11,587 nt of DNA from NCBI GenBank assembly GCA_002405995.1, contig DHMW01000123.1:1-11587 (forward strand). The letters run 5' to 3'. Each line of letters starts with the position of its first letter. Within the stretch, counting starts at the first letter, position 1. Positions 1-6,434 of this stretch are shown here, piece by piece. Source of the stretch: Oscillospiraceae bacterium UBA4632 (GTDB lineage: Bacteria; Bacillota; Clostridia; Oscillospirales; Oscillospiraceae). Below the pieces are notes generated by a model that was given only the letters and a program-made list of their open reading frames with translations, had not been told where the DNA came from and did not search any database. The translations under genes and the position numbers were made by a program.

Positions 1-237
1 GTGCGCCTGATGCAGTTCGGCGCGTTCGTCGAGATCGCCCCGGGCAAGGATGGCCTCGTCCACATCTCCAAGCTCGATAAGAAGCGCGTGGAGAAGGTCG
101 AGGACGTGGTCACCGTCGGCGATATGATCTGGGTCAAGTTCATGGAGATCGACGAGAAGGGCCGCTGGAACCTCTCCCGCAAGGACGCCCTCATCGAGAT
201 CGAAGCCCAGCAGGCCGCCGCCAAGGAGCAGCAGTAA
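1..237 (+). CDS. pnp: Polyribonucleotide nucleotidyltransferase (PNPase), C-terminal S1 domain, 5' end outside window
   Basis: This is the last 78 codons of a gene that starts before the window; the first in-window codon is GTG but the frame is open to the edge, so it is not a start. The visible protein is an S1 RNA-binding fold: FGAFVEI, then PGKDGLVHISKL, then a GDMIWVKFMEID strand and the closing NLSRKDAL. That wording and its position at the extreme C-terminus are typical of PNPase, the phosphorolytic 3'-5' exoribonuclease of RNA decay. The tail after the S1 fold is short and rich in Ala and Gln. The catalytic RNase PH domains and KH domain would lie upstream and cannot be seen. Other S1 proteins could share parts of this, but the match to PNPase is good. 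Confidence 0.9.
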   Translation: MRLMQFGAFVEIAPGKDGLVHISKLDKKRVEKVEDVVTVGDMIWVKFMEIDEKGRWNLSRKDALIEIEAQQAAAKEQQ

Positions 238-256
238 TCAGGTAACCGAAATTTAA

Positions 257-301
257 AGGGAAAGGGCGTTGACTGCTACCGGCGGTCAGTGCCCTTTCCC
301 T
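257..301 (+). terminator. Long hairpin after pnp, probable terminator or RNA-stabilising stem
   Basis: An 11-bp perfect stem (AGGGAAAGGGC at 257-267 with its complement at 291-301) encloses a second stem of about 6 bp (270-275 with 283-288, one G-U pair) and a 7-nt loop. It begins 20 nt after the pnp stop. There is no run of T after it, so intrinsic termination may be weak. A second small palindrome, CTGCACTTGTGCAG at 300-313, follows directly. The stem is certain from the sequence; its role as terminator is inferred. Confidence 0.6.
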
Positions 302-305
302 GCAC

Positions 306-334
306 TTGTGCAGAGAAGAGAAATGTGATATCAT
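306..334 (+). promoter_or_regulatory. Candidate promoter for the EamA-type gene
   Basis: TTGTGC at 306-311 and TATCAT at 329-334 are spaced by 17 nt, with the gene starting 39 nt downstream. The -10 is fair and the -35 matches only its TTG half, so this is a weak prediction. The local sequence is AT-rich compared with the surroundings. Confidence 0.35.
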
Positions 335-372
335 AAAGGCAATGCGATCGGACTGTTATGGAGGCGAATATT

Positions 373-786
373 ATGTGGTTTACATTTGCGCTGTTGTCTG
401 CGGTATTTGCATCACTCACATCAATATTGGCAAAGGTGGGCATTGACGGGGTCAACTCGAATCTTGCAACGGCTATTCGGACTGCGGTCGTTCTTGTCAT
501 GGCGTGGGGAATGGTTTTTCTTACCAATACGCAAGGGGGGATCACAGAGATCAGCAAAAGAAGCTGGCTGTTTTTGATCCTTTCGGGCCTGGCGACAGGA
601 GCCTCCTGGCTGTGCTACTATCGAGCGCTGCAAATTGGAGAGGCATCTAAGGTTGTGCCGATAGATAAGCTGAGCGTCGTGATCACGTTGGTGATGGCGT
701 TTGTTTTCCTGCATGAGCAGTTTACGGCAAAATCTCTTCTGGGCTGTGCTCTGATCGGCGCAGGGACATTATTGATGGTTCTATAG
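373..786 (+). CDS. Single-repeat EamA/DMT-family membrane transporter
   Basis: A 137-residue, very hydrophobic protein with about five membrane segments (roughly 3-21, 33-51, 65-83, 101-114 and 120-136). It carries one EamA repeat: the N-terminal ASLTSILAKVG, the central YYRALQIGEASKVVPIDKLS and the C-terminal LHEQFTAKSLLGCALIGAG. Full-length drug/metabolite transporters have two such repeats and ten helices; one-repeat versions are known and presumably dimerise. The substrate cannot be told. ATG 373 is chosen over ATG 358 because the Shine-Dalgarno GGAGG lies at 360-364, overlapping the upstream ATG and 8 nt before 373. The gene stands alone between a hairpin and a terminator. Its GC is about 50% by hand count, against well over 60% in the neighbouring mnmE, which suggests later acquisition. 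Confidence 0.85.
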   Translation: MWFTFALLSAVFASLTSILAKVGIDGVNSNLATAIRTAVVLVMAWGMVFLTNTQGGITEISKRSWLFLILSGLATGASWLCYYRALQIGEASKVVPIDKLSVVITLVMAFVFLHEQFTAKSLLGCALIGAGTLLMVL

Positions 787-806
787 TTGCCGATTCACGG
801 AACAGG

Positions 807-841
807 AAAAGTGGGGCGCGGCCATGGCCGCGCCCCTTTTC
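807..841 (+). terminator. Rho-independent terminator after the EamA-type gene
   Basis: A perfect 24-nt palindrome at 813-836 (arms GGGGCGCGGC and GCCGCGCCCC around a CATG centre) is preceded by AAAA and followed by TTTT. It lies 26 nt after the stop codon. Strong stem plus T-run make this a confident intrinsic terminator; the flanking A and T runs would allow it to work in both directions. Confidence 0.9.
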
Positions 842-865
842 AAATTTCCGTCTTTGTGGTATACT
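837..865 (+). promoter_or_regulatory. mnmE promoter, extended -10
   Basis: The -35 TTTTCA (837-842) and -10 TATACT (860-865) are 17 nt apart, and TG at 857-858 gives an extended -10. The -35 is formed from the T-run of the preceding terminator, so the two signals abut. Transcription would start about 30 nt before the mnmE ATG. Confidence 0.7.
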
Positions 866-901
866 TTGGGCAAAATTACGTAAAAAGCGAGGAAAACGGT
901 C

Positions 902-2290
902 ATGGAAACCATTGCTGCCATCGCCACGGCGCAGAGCCCGTCGGCCATCGGCATCGTGCGCCTGAGCGGCGCAGAGACGCGGCGCGTGCTCGCGGCGCTG
1001 TTCGCGCCCGCAAGCGGCGCGGCGGTCTGCGATCTGCCGTACCGGCGCATGATCTACGGCGATGTGTGCGACGAAAACGGCTCGCTGCTCGACCGCGGCA
1101 TGGCCGTCTGCTTTTCCGCCGCCCACAGCTACACGGGCGAGGAGAGCGCCGAGCTCCACTGCCACGGCTCGCCGGTCGTGCTGAGCGAGGTGCTGCGCGC
1201 GGCGTTTGCCGCGGGCGCGCGGCAGGCAAAGCCCGGTGAATTCACGCAGCGGGCGTTTCTGAACGGCAGGCTCGACCTCACCGAGGCGGAGGCCGTCATC
1301 GACCTCATCGACGCCGAGACCGCCGAGGCGGCGCGAAACGCCGCCGCCCAGCTCTCCGGCGCGCTGCGCCGTCCGGTCGAAGATGTTTACGACAGGCTGC
1401 TCGACATTTCCAGCCGCTTTTACGCCGTGGTCGATTACCCCGACGAGGACATCGAGGACCTCTCGCGCGAGGAGACGGCGCGCACGCTGACAGACTGCGA
1501 GCAGGCGCTCGCGGACCTGCTGGGGACGTTTGCACGCGGCAGGGTGCTGAAAAACGGCATCGCGACCGCCATTGTCGGCGCGCCGAACGCGGGGAAAAGC
1601 TCGCTTTTGAACGCGCTCGCCGGCTTTGAGCGCGCCATTGTCACCGATATTGCGGGCACGACGCGCGACACCGTGGAGGAAAAGGCGGCAGTCGGCGGCG
1701 TGCTGCTGCGGCTCATCGACACGGCGGGCATCCGCGCAACGGACGACCCCATCGAGCGGCTCGGCGTGGAGCGGGCGAAAAAAGCGGTTGAGGACGCGGA
1801 GCTGATCCTCGCGCTGCTGGATGGCAGCGCAGGACTGCCGCCGCCGGAGCAGGCGGAGGAAATGCTCGCGCCGCTCGCGCTTGCCGCGAAAAGCGGCAAG
1901 CCGTGGCTGCTGCTTTTGACCAAGTCCGACCTTGGCGGCGGTCTGACAGGCATCGTTCCTGACGAGGGCTGGCGCGCGCCGGAGGCGGTCATTTCGCTCT
2001 CAAACGTGACGCATGAGGGCTTCGATGCGCTCGAAGCGGCGATCCGGAAGCTTTATCCCGCGCCGAAGGGCGGCGCGGCGCTCGTGACGAACGCCCGACA
2101 GGCCGACGCCATCCGCCGCGCGCTCGGGAACGTGCGCGCGGCAAAGGACGCGCTTGCGCGAGGCATGACGCCGGACGTGGTGCTGACGGAGACGGAGCAG
2201 GCACAGGCCGCGCTCGGCGAGCTGACGGGGCGCACGGCGCGCGAGGACATGGTCGCGCGCATCTTCGAGCGCTTCTGCGTGGGGAAATAA
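902..2290 (+). CDS. mnmE: tRNA modification GTPase MnmE
   Basis: With MnmG, MnmE installs the (carboxymethyl)aminomethyl group at carbon 5 of wobble uridine 34 in a set of tRNAs, using methylene-THF, GTP and K+. The 462 residues match the family length. Order seen: N-terminal folate-binding domain (METIAAIAT to about 118, with PGEFTQRAFLNGRLDL at 111-126), helical domain, then an inserted GTPase with G1 GAPNAGKSS (226-234), TTRD (253-256), DTAG (273-276) and G4 TKSD (340-343), and finally the helical C-terminus ending FCVGK with the invariant Cys459. The G4 is TKSD instead of the usual NKxD. ATG 902 follows GAGGA at 889-893. The usual neighbours jag, mnmG and rsmG are not seen next to it; it appears to be monocistronic. 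Confidence 0.97.
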   Translation: METIAAIATAQSPSAIGIVRLSGAETRRVLAALFAPASGAAVCDLPYRRMIYGDVCDENGSLLDRGMAVCFSAAHSYTGEESAELHCHGSPVVLSEVLRAAFAAGARQAKPGEFTQRAFLNGRLDLTEAEAVIDLIDAETAEAARNAAAQLSGALRRPVEDVYDRLLDISSRFYAVVDYPDEDIEDLSREETARTLTDCEQALADLLGTFARGRVLKNGIATAIVGAPNAGKSSLLNALAGFERAIVTDIAGTTRDTVEEKAAVGGVLLRLIDTAGIRATDDPIERLGVERAKKAVEDAELILALLDGSAGLPPPEQAEEMLAPLALAAKSGKPWLLLLTKSDLGGGLTGIVPDEGWRAPEAVISLSNVTHEGFDALEAAIRKLYPAPKGGAALVTNARQADAIRRALGNVRAAKDALARGMTPDVVLTETEQAQAALGELTGRTAREDMVARIFERFCVGK

Positions 2291-2301
2291 TTCACAGAGT
2301 C

Positions 2302-2331
2302 TTTACACATTCCGGGGATATCTGGTATAAT
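2302..2331 (+). promoter_or_regulatory. Promoter of the degV-prmA operon
   Basis: TTTACA (2302-2307) and a consensus TATAAT (2326-2331) are separated by 18 nt, with TG at 2323-2324 as an extended -10. It begins 12 nt after the mnmE stop, and no terminator is visible between the two, so some read-through from mnmE is possible. Confidence 0.85.
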
Positions 2332-2384
2332 ATAAGACCTCAAATCCGAAAATGAAGAAATCCATCCCCGAAAGGAGAACTGAT

Positions 2385-3263
2385 ATGCGCGATTACATTA
2401 TCATGACGGACAGCTGCTGCGACCTGAACCAGCAGGAGGTCGAGGAGCTTGGACTGACGGTGCTGCCGCTCTCGTTCACGATCGAGGGCAAGACGCTTTT
2501 GAATACGCCCGATCATGCGGACATGACGCCCGAGGAATTTTTTGCGAAGATCGCCGCGGGGGAGAGCTGCACCACCGCCGCGGTCAACGTTGGCCAGTTT
2601 ACCGACGCGATGGGCGAGGCGCTGGACGCGGGCAAGGACATTCTGTGCATCTGCTTTTCCAGCGCCCTTTCCACGACCTACCAGTCCGCGTGCATCGCGG
2701 CGAACGACCTGCGCGCCGAGCACCCTGAGGCGAAGATCATTGTGATCGATTCGCTGTGCGCTTCGCGCGGGCAGGGAATGCTGCTCTACCGCACGGTGCG
2801 CGAGCGCCGCGAGAAGGGGCTTGACATCGAGGCGCTGGCGGACTACGTGCGTTCGATCATCCAGAGCCAGTGCCACTGGTTCATCGTGGATGACCTCAAC
2901 CACCTCAAGCGCGGCGGGCGCGTGAGCGCGGCGGCGGCGCTGGCCGGTACGGTGCTCGGCATCAAGCCTGTCATGCACACCGACAGCGAAGGCCGCCTGA
3001 CTCCCGTGAGCAAGGCGCGCGGTACCAAGGCGGCGCTGCGGGCGCTGGTGGACAAGGTGGCGGAGATCGGCGTGGAGCCGGACAAGAACCAGCCCATGCT
3101 CATCTGCCATGCCAACTGCCCCGACTCGGTCGCCTATGTCAAGGAGCTGCTCAAGGAGCGCTTCGGCGTGACCGACGTGCGCGACGACTTCATCGGCCCC
3201 GTCATCGGCGCGCACACCGGCTGCGGCACGCTGGGCCTGTTCTTTGTGGGGACTGAGCGATGA
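2385..3263 (+). CDS. DegV family fatty-acid-binding protein
   Basis: A 292-residue DegV-type protein. Members of this family bind a fatty acid in a cleft between two domains, and some (FakB) present it to the kinase FakA; no FakA gene is in the window. Family landmarks in order: MTDSCCDL near the N-terminus, LPLSFTIEG, SSALSTTYQSA, IDSLCASRGQGML, DDLNHLKRGGRVS, LGIKPVMH, and GPVIGAHTGCGTLGLFF at the C-terminus. Two places differ from what I know of the family: the usual TSQP-like stretch reads TTAAVN, and the HxGPG turn reads HTGCG. ATG 2385 is preferred to ATG 2352 because AAAGGAG sits at 2371-2377, 7 nt before it, and the DegV fold begins there. Its stop overlaps the start of prmA (ATGA). 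Confidence 0.93.
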   Translation: MRDYIIMTDSCCDLNQQEVEELGLTVLPLSFTIEGKTLLNTPDHADMTPEEFFAKIAAGESCTTAAVNVGQFTDAMGEALDAGKDILCICFSSALSTTYQSACIAANDLRAEHPEAKIIVIDSLCASRGQGMLLYRTVRERREKGLDIEALADYVRSIIQSQCHWFIVDDLNHLKRGGRVSAAAALAGTVLGIKPVMHTDSEGRLTPVSKARGTKAALRALVDKVAEIGVEPDKNQPMLICHANCPDSVAYVKELLKERFGVTDVRDDFIGPVIGAHTGCGTLGLFFVGTER

Positions 3264-4213
3264 AATGGCTGGAGCTGCATCTCGACACGCTGCCTGCGGG
3301 GATCGAGCCTGCTACGGAGCTTTTGAGCCAATACGGCATTGACAGCCTGATGATCGACGAGGAGGGCGACTTCAGAGATTTCCTTGAAAACAACCGCCAG
3401 TACTGGGACTATGTGGACGAGGATTTGTTAGAGCAGATGCACGGCAAGAGCCGCATCACCTTCTACTTGGAGGACAGCGCCGAGGGCTATAACACCCTTG
3501 CGCAGCTGCGCATCGGTCTGTCGGTTTTCAAAAAACAGCATCCGGAGTACGCGCCGCTCATTCTCAGCATGGAAAATGTGGAGGATGCAGACTGGGAGAA
3601 CAACTGGAAGCAGTTCTACAAGCCTATGGAGATCGGCGAGCGGCTGCTGGTCGTGCCGGAATGGGAGGAAGCAAAGGATGATGGGCGCGTGAAGCTCATC
3701 CTGAACCCGGGGCTGACCTTCGGCACCGGCAGCCACGCGACCACGCGCCTGTGCCTCACGGCGCTGGAAAAGCATATCCGCGGCGGTGAAAAGGTACTCG
3801 ACCTTGGCTGCGGCAGCGGCATTCTGTCCATCGCGGCGCTGCTGCTGGGCGCGAAGGACGCCTTCGCCTGCGACATTGACGATAAATGCGTAGGCGTCGC
3901 CTATGAGAATGCCGCGCTCAACGGGATCGGCAAAGAGCATTATACCGTGCGCGCGGGCGACGTGCTGAGCGACAGGGGGCTGCAAAAGGAATTTGGCGGC
4001 GACTACGATGTGATCGTGGCGAACATCGTGGCGGATGTGATCATCGCACTTGCGCCGCAGGTGGGACGGCTGCTGAAAAAGGGCGGCATGTTCCTCTGCT
4101 CCGGCATCATCGACGACCGCGCGGAGGAAGTGCGCGAAAGGCTTGTCGAGGCGGGCTGGCGCATTGAGGAAGCGCGCAGCAGCGAGGGCTGGTTTTCCTA
4201 TCTGTGCAGGTAA
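3260..4213 (+). CDS. prmA: Ribosomal protein L11 methyltransferase
   Basis: PrmA is a cytoplasmic SAM-dependent enzyme that methylates ribosomal protein L11. The 317-residue protein has the N-terminal substrate-recognition part with WENNWKQFYKP (112-122), the PrmA signature NPGLTFGTGSHATTRLCL (149-166), SAM motif I DLGCGSGILSIAA (181-193), the acidic motif II around CDID (204-207), and motif IV NIVADVI (255-261), the counterpart of the usual NI(L/V)A. The C-terminus ends in EGWFSYLCR, as is typical. The start ATG overlaps the degV stop by ATGA, implying translational coupling and one transcript from the promoter at 2302-2331. Length and motifs are complete; no oddities. Confidence 0.96.
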   Translation: MKWLELHLDTLPAGIEPATELLSQYGIDSLMIDEEGDFRDFLENNRQYWDYVDEDLLEQMHGKSRITFYLEDSAEGYNTLAQLRIGLSVFKKQHPEYAPLILSMENVEDADWENNWKQFYKPMEIGERLLVVPEWEEAKDDGRVKLILNPGLTFGTGSHATTRLCLTALEKHIRGGEKVLDLGCGSGILSIAALLLGAKDAFACDIDDKCVGVAYENAALNGIGKEHYTVRAGDVLSDRGLQKEFGGDYDVIVANIVADVIIALAPQVGRLLKKGGMFLCSGIIDDRAEEVRERLVEAGWRIEEARSSEGWFSYLCR

Positions 4214-4222
4214 AACAGAACA

Positions 4223-4263
4223 AAAATATCCATCTTTCTTTGTGCAGGGAGGATGGATATTTT
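4223..4263 (+). terminator. Hairpin terminator after prmA
   Basis: A 12-bp perfect stem (AAAATATCCATC at 4223-4234 with GATGGATATTTT at 4252-4263) closes a 17-nt loop, starting 9 nt after the prmA stop. The distal arm ends in TTTT, giving an intrinsic-terminator shape, though the stem is AT-rich and the loop is long. It separates the degV-prmA unit from the padR promoter. Confidence 0.7.
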
Positions 4264-4292
4264 CCTTTGCGGCAGAAAGCGGGAAATTGGAG

Positions 4293-4321
4293 TTGACAAT
4301 ATCGAATATCGATATTATACT
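4293..4321 (+). promoter_or_regulatory. padR promoter
   Basis: A consensus -35 TTGACA (4293-4298) and a good -10 TATACT (4316-4321) are exactly 17 nt apart. The spacer is almost fully filled by the first operator-like repeat (4300-4315), so a bound repressor would block RNA polymerase. Transcription would begin near 4328. Confidence 0.85.
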
Positions 4322-4348
4322 GAGCTCAAGATTATCGAATATCGATAT
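4300..4348 (+). promoter_or_regulatory. Twin operator-like repeats in the padR promoter
   Basis: The 16-mer TATCGAATATCGATAT occurs twice without mismatch, at 4300-4315 and 4333-4348, with starts 33 bp apart (about three helical turns). Each copy contains the inverted repeat TATCGA-ATA-TCGATA, as expected of a site for a dimeric winged-helix protein, and also a nested 10-bp palindrome, ATATCGATAT. One copy lies between -35 and -10; the other lies just past the likely start of transcription and before the ribosome site. The layout predicts autorepression by the PadR protein encoded directly downstream. The repeats are certain; the binding protein is inferred. Confidence 0.8.
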
Positions 4349-4363
4349 AAAGGGGGCGGCACA

Positions 4364-4687
4364 ATGGCGCGGGAAAAATTCGGCACCTTGACCGAGCAGA
4401 TGTTTTATGTCCTGCTTGCTCTGCGCGACGAGTGCTGCGGCATGGATGTGATGGCGCGCGTAAACGCGCTGACGGACAGGCGCGTGGCGGTGGGGCCGGG
4501 CACGCTCTATAACCTGCTCGAGCAGTTCGCCGCGGCGGGCTACATCGTGGAGACGCGCGCGGAGGGCCGCCGCCGCAGCTACAGGCTCACGCCCGCGGGC
4601 GAGACGCTGCTGCAAAACGAGGTGGAGCGCCTGCAAATGCAGGTGCGTGATTATCAGAAGCTGCTGAGGGGAGGAAGCATCCTGTGA
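4364..4687 (+). CDS. PadR family transcriptional regulator
   Basis: A 107-residue winged-helix DNA-binding protein of the short PadR type. The recognition region is seen in VGPGTLYNLLEQFAAAGYIV (about 43-62) and the wing in EGRRRSYRLTPAGETLL (67-83), followed by a short C-terminal helix likely used for dimerisation. PadR proteins are usually repressors of a neighbouring gene and of themselves. ATG 4364 is chosen over ATG 4253: the longer form would translate through the -35, -10 and both operator repeats, and a purine-rich GGGGGCGG (4352-4359) precedes 4364. The stop overlaps GTG 4684 of the broken gene downstream (GTGA), which points to an original padR-DUF2812 operon. The ligand or signal is unknown. 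Confidence 0.93.
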   Translation: MAREKFGTLTEQMFYVLLALRDECCGMDVMARVNALTDRRVAVGPGTLYNLLEQFAAAGYIVETRAEGRRRSYRLTPAGETLLQNEVERLQMQVRDYQKLLRGGSIL

Positions 4688-4889
4688 GCAAGGTAAAATA
4701 TGAGTGGGATTTCTATTCCTGCTGCGGCCGTACCGGCATTGCGCGCCACCTCGCCGCGCATGGCAGCTTTACGACACGCGGGACAGTACGAAGCTGGCTG
4801 CCTGGCTCCTCACGCGCGGCACGCGCATCATGACCGTTGCGCCGGACGGCGCGCAGCTGCGGACGATCGGCGCAGCGCTGCTGGGGTAA
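4684..4889 (+). pseudogene. Remnant of a DUF2812 membrane-protein gene with large internal deletion
   Basis: Reading from GTG 4684, the first codons give a protein similar to the start of the intact DUF2812 gene downstream: DFYSCCGRTGIARHL aligns without gaps to NPYSFYDTEGLARHF. From about 4761, in another frame, the end of the same protein appears: WQLYDTRDSTKLAAWLLTRGTRI aligns to the intact protein's residues 447-469 (WRLYD through WLLVRGTRI), and this frame stops at 4887-4889. The middle, about 400 codons, is missing and the two ends are out of frame. It therefore looks like a paralogue reduced to its ends. The GTGA overlap with the padR stop suggests it was once the gene next to padR. 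A short translated peptide with a new role cannot be excluded. Confidence 0.75.
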
Positions 4890-4895
4890 AAAGGA

Positions 4896-4911
4896 GCCGC
4901 CCGCGGGCGGC
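4896..4911 (+). repeat. GC-only palindrome before the DUF2812 gene
   Basis: GCCGCCCGCGGGCGGC is a perfect 16-bp palindrome located 7 nt after the remnant's stop and 27 nt before the intact DUF2812 start. In RNA it could form a short tight hairpin. It has no T-run, so I do not call it a terminator; it may attenuate, protect the mRNA end, or be fortuitous in GC-rich DNA. Confidence 0.5.
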
Positions 4912-4937
4912 AGAGAGATGAGAAAGCGAGGATACTG

Positions 4938-6422
4938 ATGCGAAACACCAGATGGGAGCTGAATCCCTATTCCTTTTATGACACCGAGGGGCTTGCGCGC
5001 CACTTTGAGCGCATGGCGGCAGAGGGCTGGGCGCCCGACCGCGTGGGCACGTTCATCCGCTACCGGCGTATCGAGCCGAAGAAGCTGCGCTTTGCCATCA
5101 CCTACTATCCCGACGACGACGGACGCGCGTCGGAGGGTGAGCAGACCTTCCTCGACTACTGCGAGCAGGCGGGCTGGAAGCAGGCTGTCGGCTGGGGACC
5201 GCTGACGTTCTGGGGCGGCGGGCGCGAGGGCGAGGGCGGCGCCTACGGCGGCCGGTCGCGCCACGTGTTCTGCAATTCCGACGCGCATGCCGTCGCCATC
5301 GATACCGACCCTGCCCTGCAGGTGCAGACGATGGACCGCGCGCTTGCGCCCTATCGCAGATGGCTGCTCATGTTTCTGATCTACACGTGCCTTGGACTCT
5401 GGGACGATCTCTCTGCCCTGTTCGGCGGTTCGCTGGACGAGCTCGTCTCCGGCTCCAGCCTGCACCGGCTCCTGCTGGAGCTGGTCGTCGCCGTTGTCTG
5501 CGCCGCGCAGCTCATCGGCTACCGCCGCTGGCACAGCAGGGCGGAGTGCATCGCGGAGGAGGAAGACGTGTTCTATGCCCCGCGGTCGCGCCCGTGGCTT
5601 CAGACGGCCGGGCGGCTCGCGCTGGTGCTGGTGCTGTGCGGCACGATCGCGGCAAGCCTGCTGGGTGCGGGCAGCAGCGCCTCGGGACGGCTCTACCTCG
5701 GCGCGCTGGTGTGCGGCATCGGCCCATTCGCCGCTGCGCTATTAGCCAACGCCTCGATGGAGCGCGCGGGCGCAGGGCGCGTGAAGCGCCGCGCCGTCAC
5801 GCTGCTCGCTGCCGCCGCCGTGCTGCTCGGCTCTGCCGGCGGGATGCTCGCCATGAAGCAAAACGGGCTTTTCGACAGCGAGGAAGCGCCGCAGGAGCTG
5901 TATGACGAGGGATTCCGGGCGACCATCTACCATGACACGCTGCCGCTGTATCTCTCCGACCTCGGCGTAGAGGACGAAAATGCGCGCTGGTCGTGCCGGA
6001 GCTGGGAGCAGTCCTCGCTCTTTGCCGCCCGGCGCGGCGGCGAGCAGGACGACGTGCGGGCCTCTCATGACGACTCCGGGCATCCGGAGACGGCGCGCGG
6101 AAGCGGCGCGTGGATCCGCTACACCGTCAGCGATGTGTACCTGGCCTCCGCCTTTGACCGCTGCCTTGCCTCCGAGCTGGACTATCACCAGACCGCCCTT
6201 ATCGACGGCGAGCGCCGCCAGCTCCCCTACGCCTACCGCAAGGCGGACGCTGCGCCCTGGGGCGCGGAGCGGGCGTGGCGGCTCTATGACGAGGAGAAGG
6301 AAGCCTGGCTCGACCAGTGGCTGCTCGTGCGCGGCACGCGCATCGTGGAATTCCTCTGCCGTGGCCTTGCGATGGACAGCGCGCAGATGGCGGCCGCCGG
6401 CGAAAAGCTGCTGAACGAATAG
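4938..6422 (+). CDS. DUF2812 domain multi-pass membrane protein, target of the PadR unit
   Basis: A 494-residue protein. Residues 1 to about 125 match the DUF2812 pattern: NPYSFYDTEGLARHFERMAAEGW, then RYRRIEPKKLRFAITYYPDD, then YCEQAGWKQAVGWGPLTFW. Five hydrophobic segments follow at about 143-158, 177-195, 226-244, 252-271 and 286-306. A soluble C-terminal region of about 185 residues comes last, with WRLYDEEKEAWLDQWLLVRGTRIVEF near the end. With DUF2812 inside the cell, five helices would put the C-terminal domain outside; this topology is inferred. DUF2812 genes commonly sit beside padR genes, as here, but the biochemical function is unknown. GAGGAT at 4928-4933 precedes ATG 4938. Expression probably comes from the padR promoter. 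Confidence 0.85.
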   Translation: MRNTRWELNPYSFYDTEGLARHFERMAAEGWAPDRVGTFIRYRRIEPKKLRFAITYYPDDDGRASEGEQTFLDYCEQAGWKQAVGWGPLTFWGGGREGEGGAYGGRSRHVFCNSDAHAVAIDTDPALQVQTMDRALAPYRRWLLMFLIYTCLGLWDDLSALFGGSLDELVSGSSLHRLLLELVVAVVCAAQLIGYRRWHSRAECIAEEEDVFYAPRSRPWLQTAGRLALVLVLCGTIAASLLGAGSSASGRLYLGALVCGIGPFAAALLANASMERAGAGRVKRRAVTLLAAAAVLLGSAGGMLAMKQNGLFDSEEAPQELYDEGFRATIYHDTLPLYLSDLGVEDENARWSCRSWEQSSLFAARRGGEQDDVRASHDDSGHPETARGSGAWIRYTVSDVYLASAFDRCLASELDYHQTALIDGERRQLPYAYRKADAAPWGAERAWRLYDEEKEAWLDQWLLVRGTRIVEFLCRGLAMDSAQMAAAGEKLLNE

Positions 6423-6434
6423 CGGTGCGCAAAC

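Noticed and set aside
2340..3215. 291-codon open frame on minus opposite degV
   Set aside because: It is antisense to a well-supported gene and its Arg/His/Ala-rich composition is what GC-rich antisense frames give; no family motif is seen.
4253..4363. Longer PadR start at ATG 4253, preceded by GGAGG
   Set aside because: The extension would be coded by the terminator arm, promoter and both operator repeats; the PadR fold begins at 4364.
3428..4636. 402-codon open frame on minus across prmA and padR
   Set aside because: It runs antisense through two clear genes, the prmA terminator and the padR promoter, and has no recognisable domain.
4704..4889. Separate 61-codon small gene starting at ATG 4704
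   Set aside because: Its first 20 residues have no match while the rest aligns to the C-terminus of the DUF2812 protein; better explained as part of the broken paralogue.
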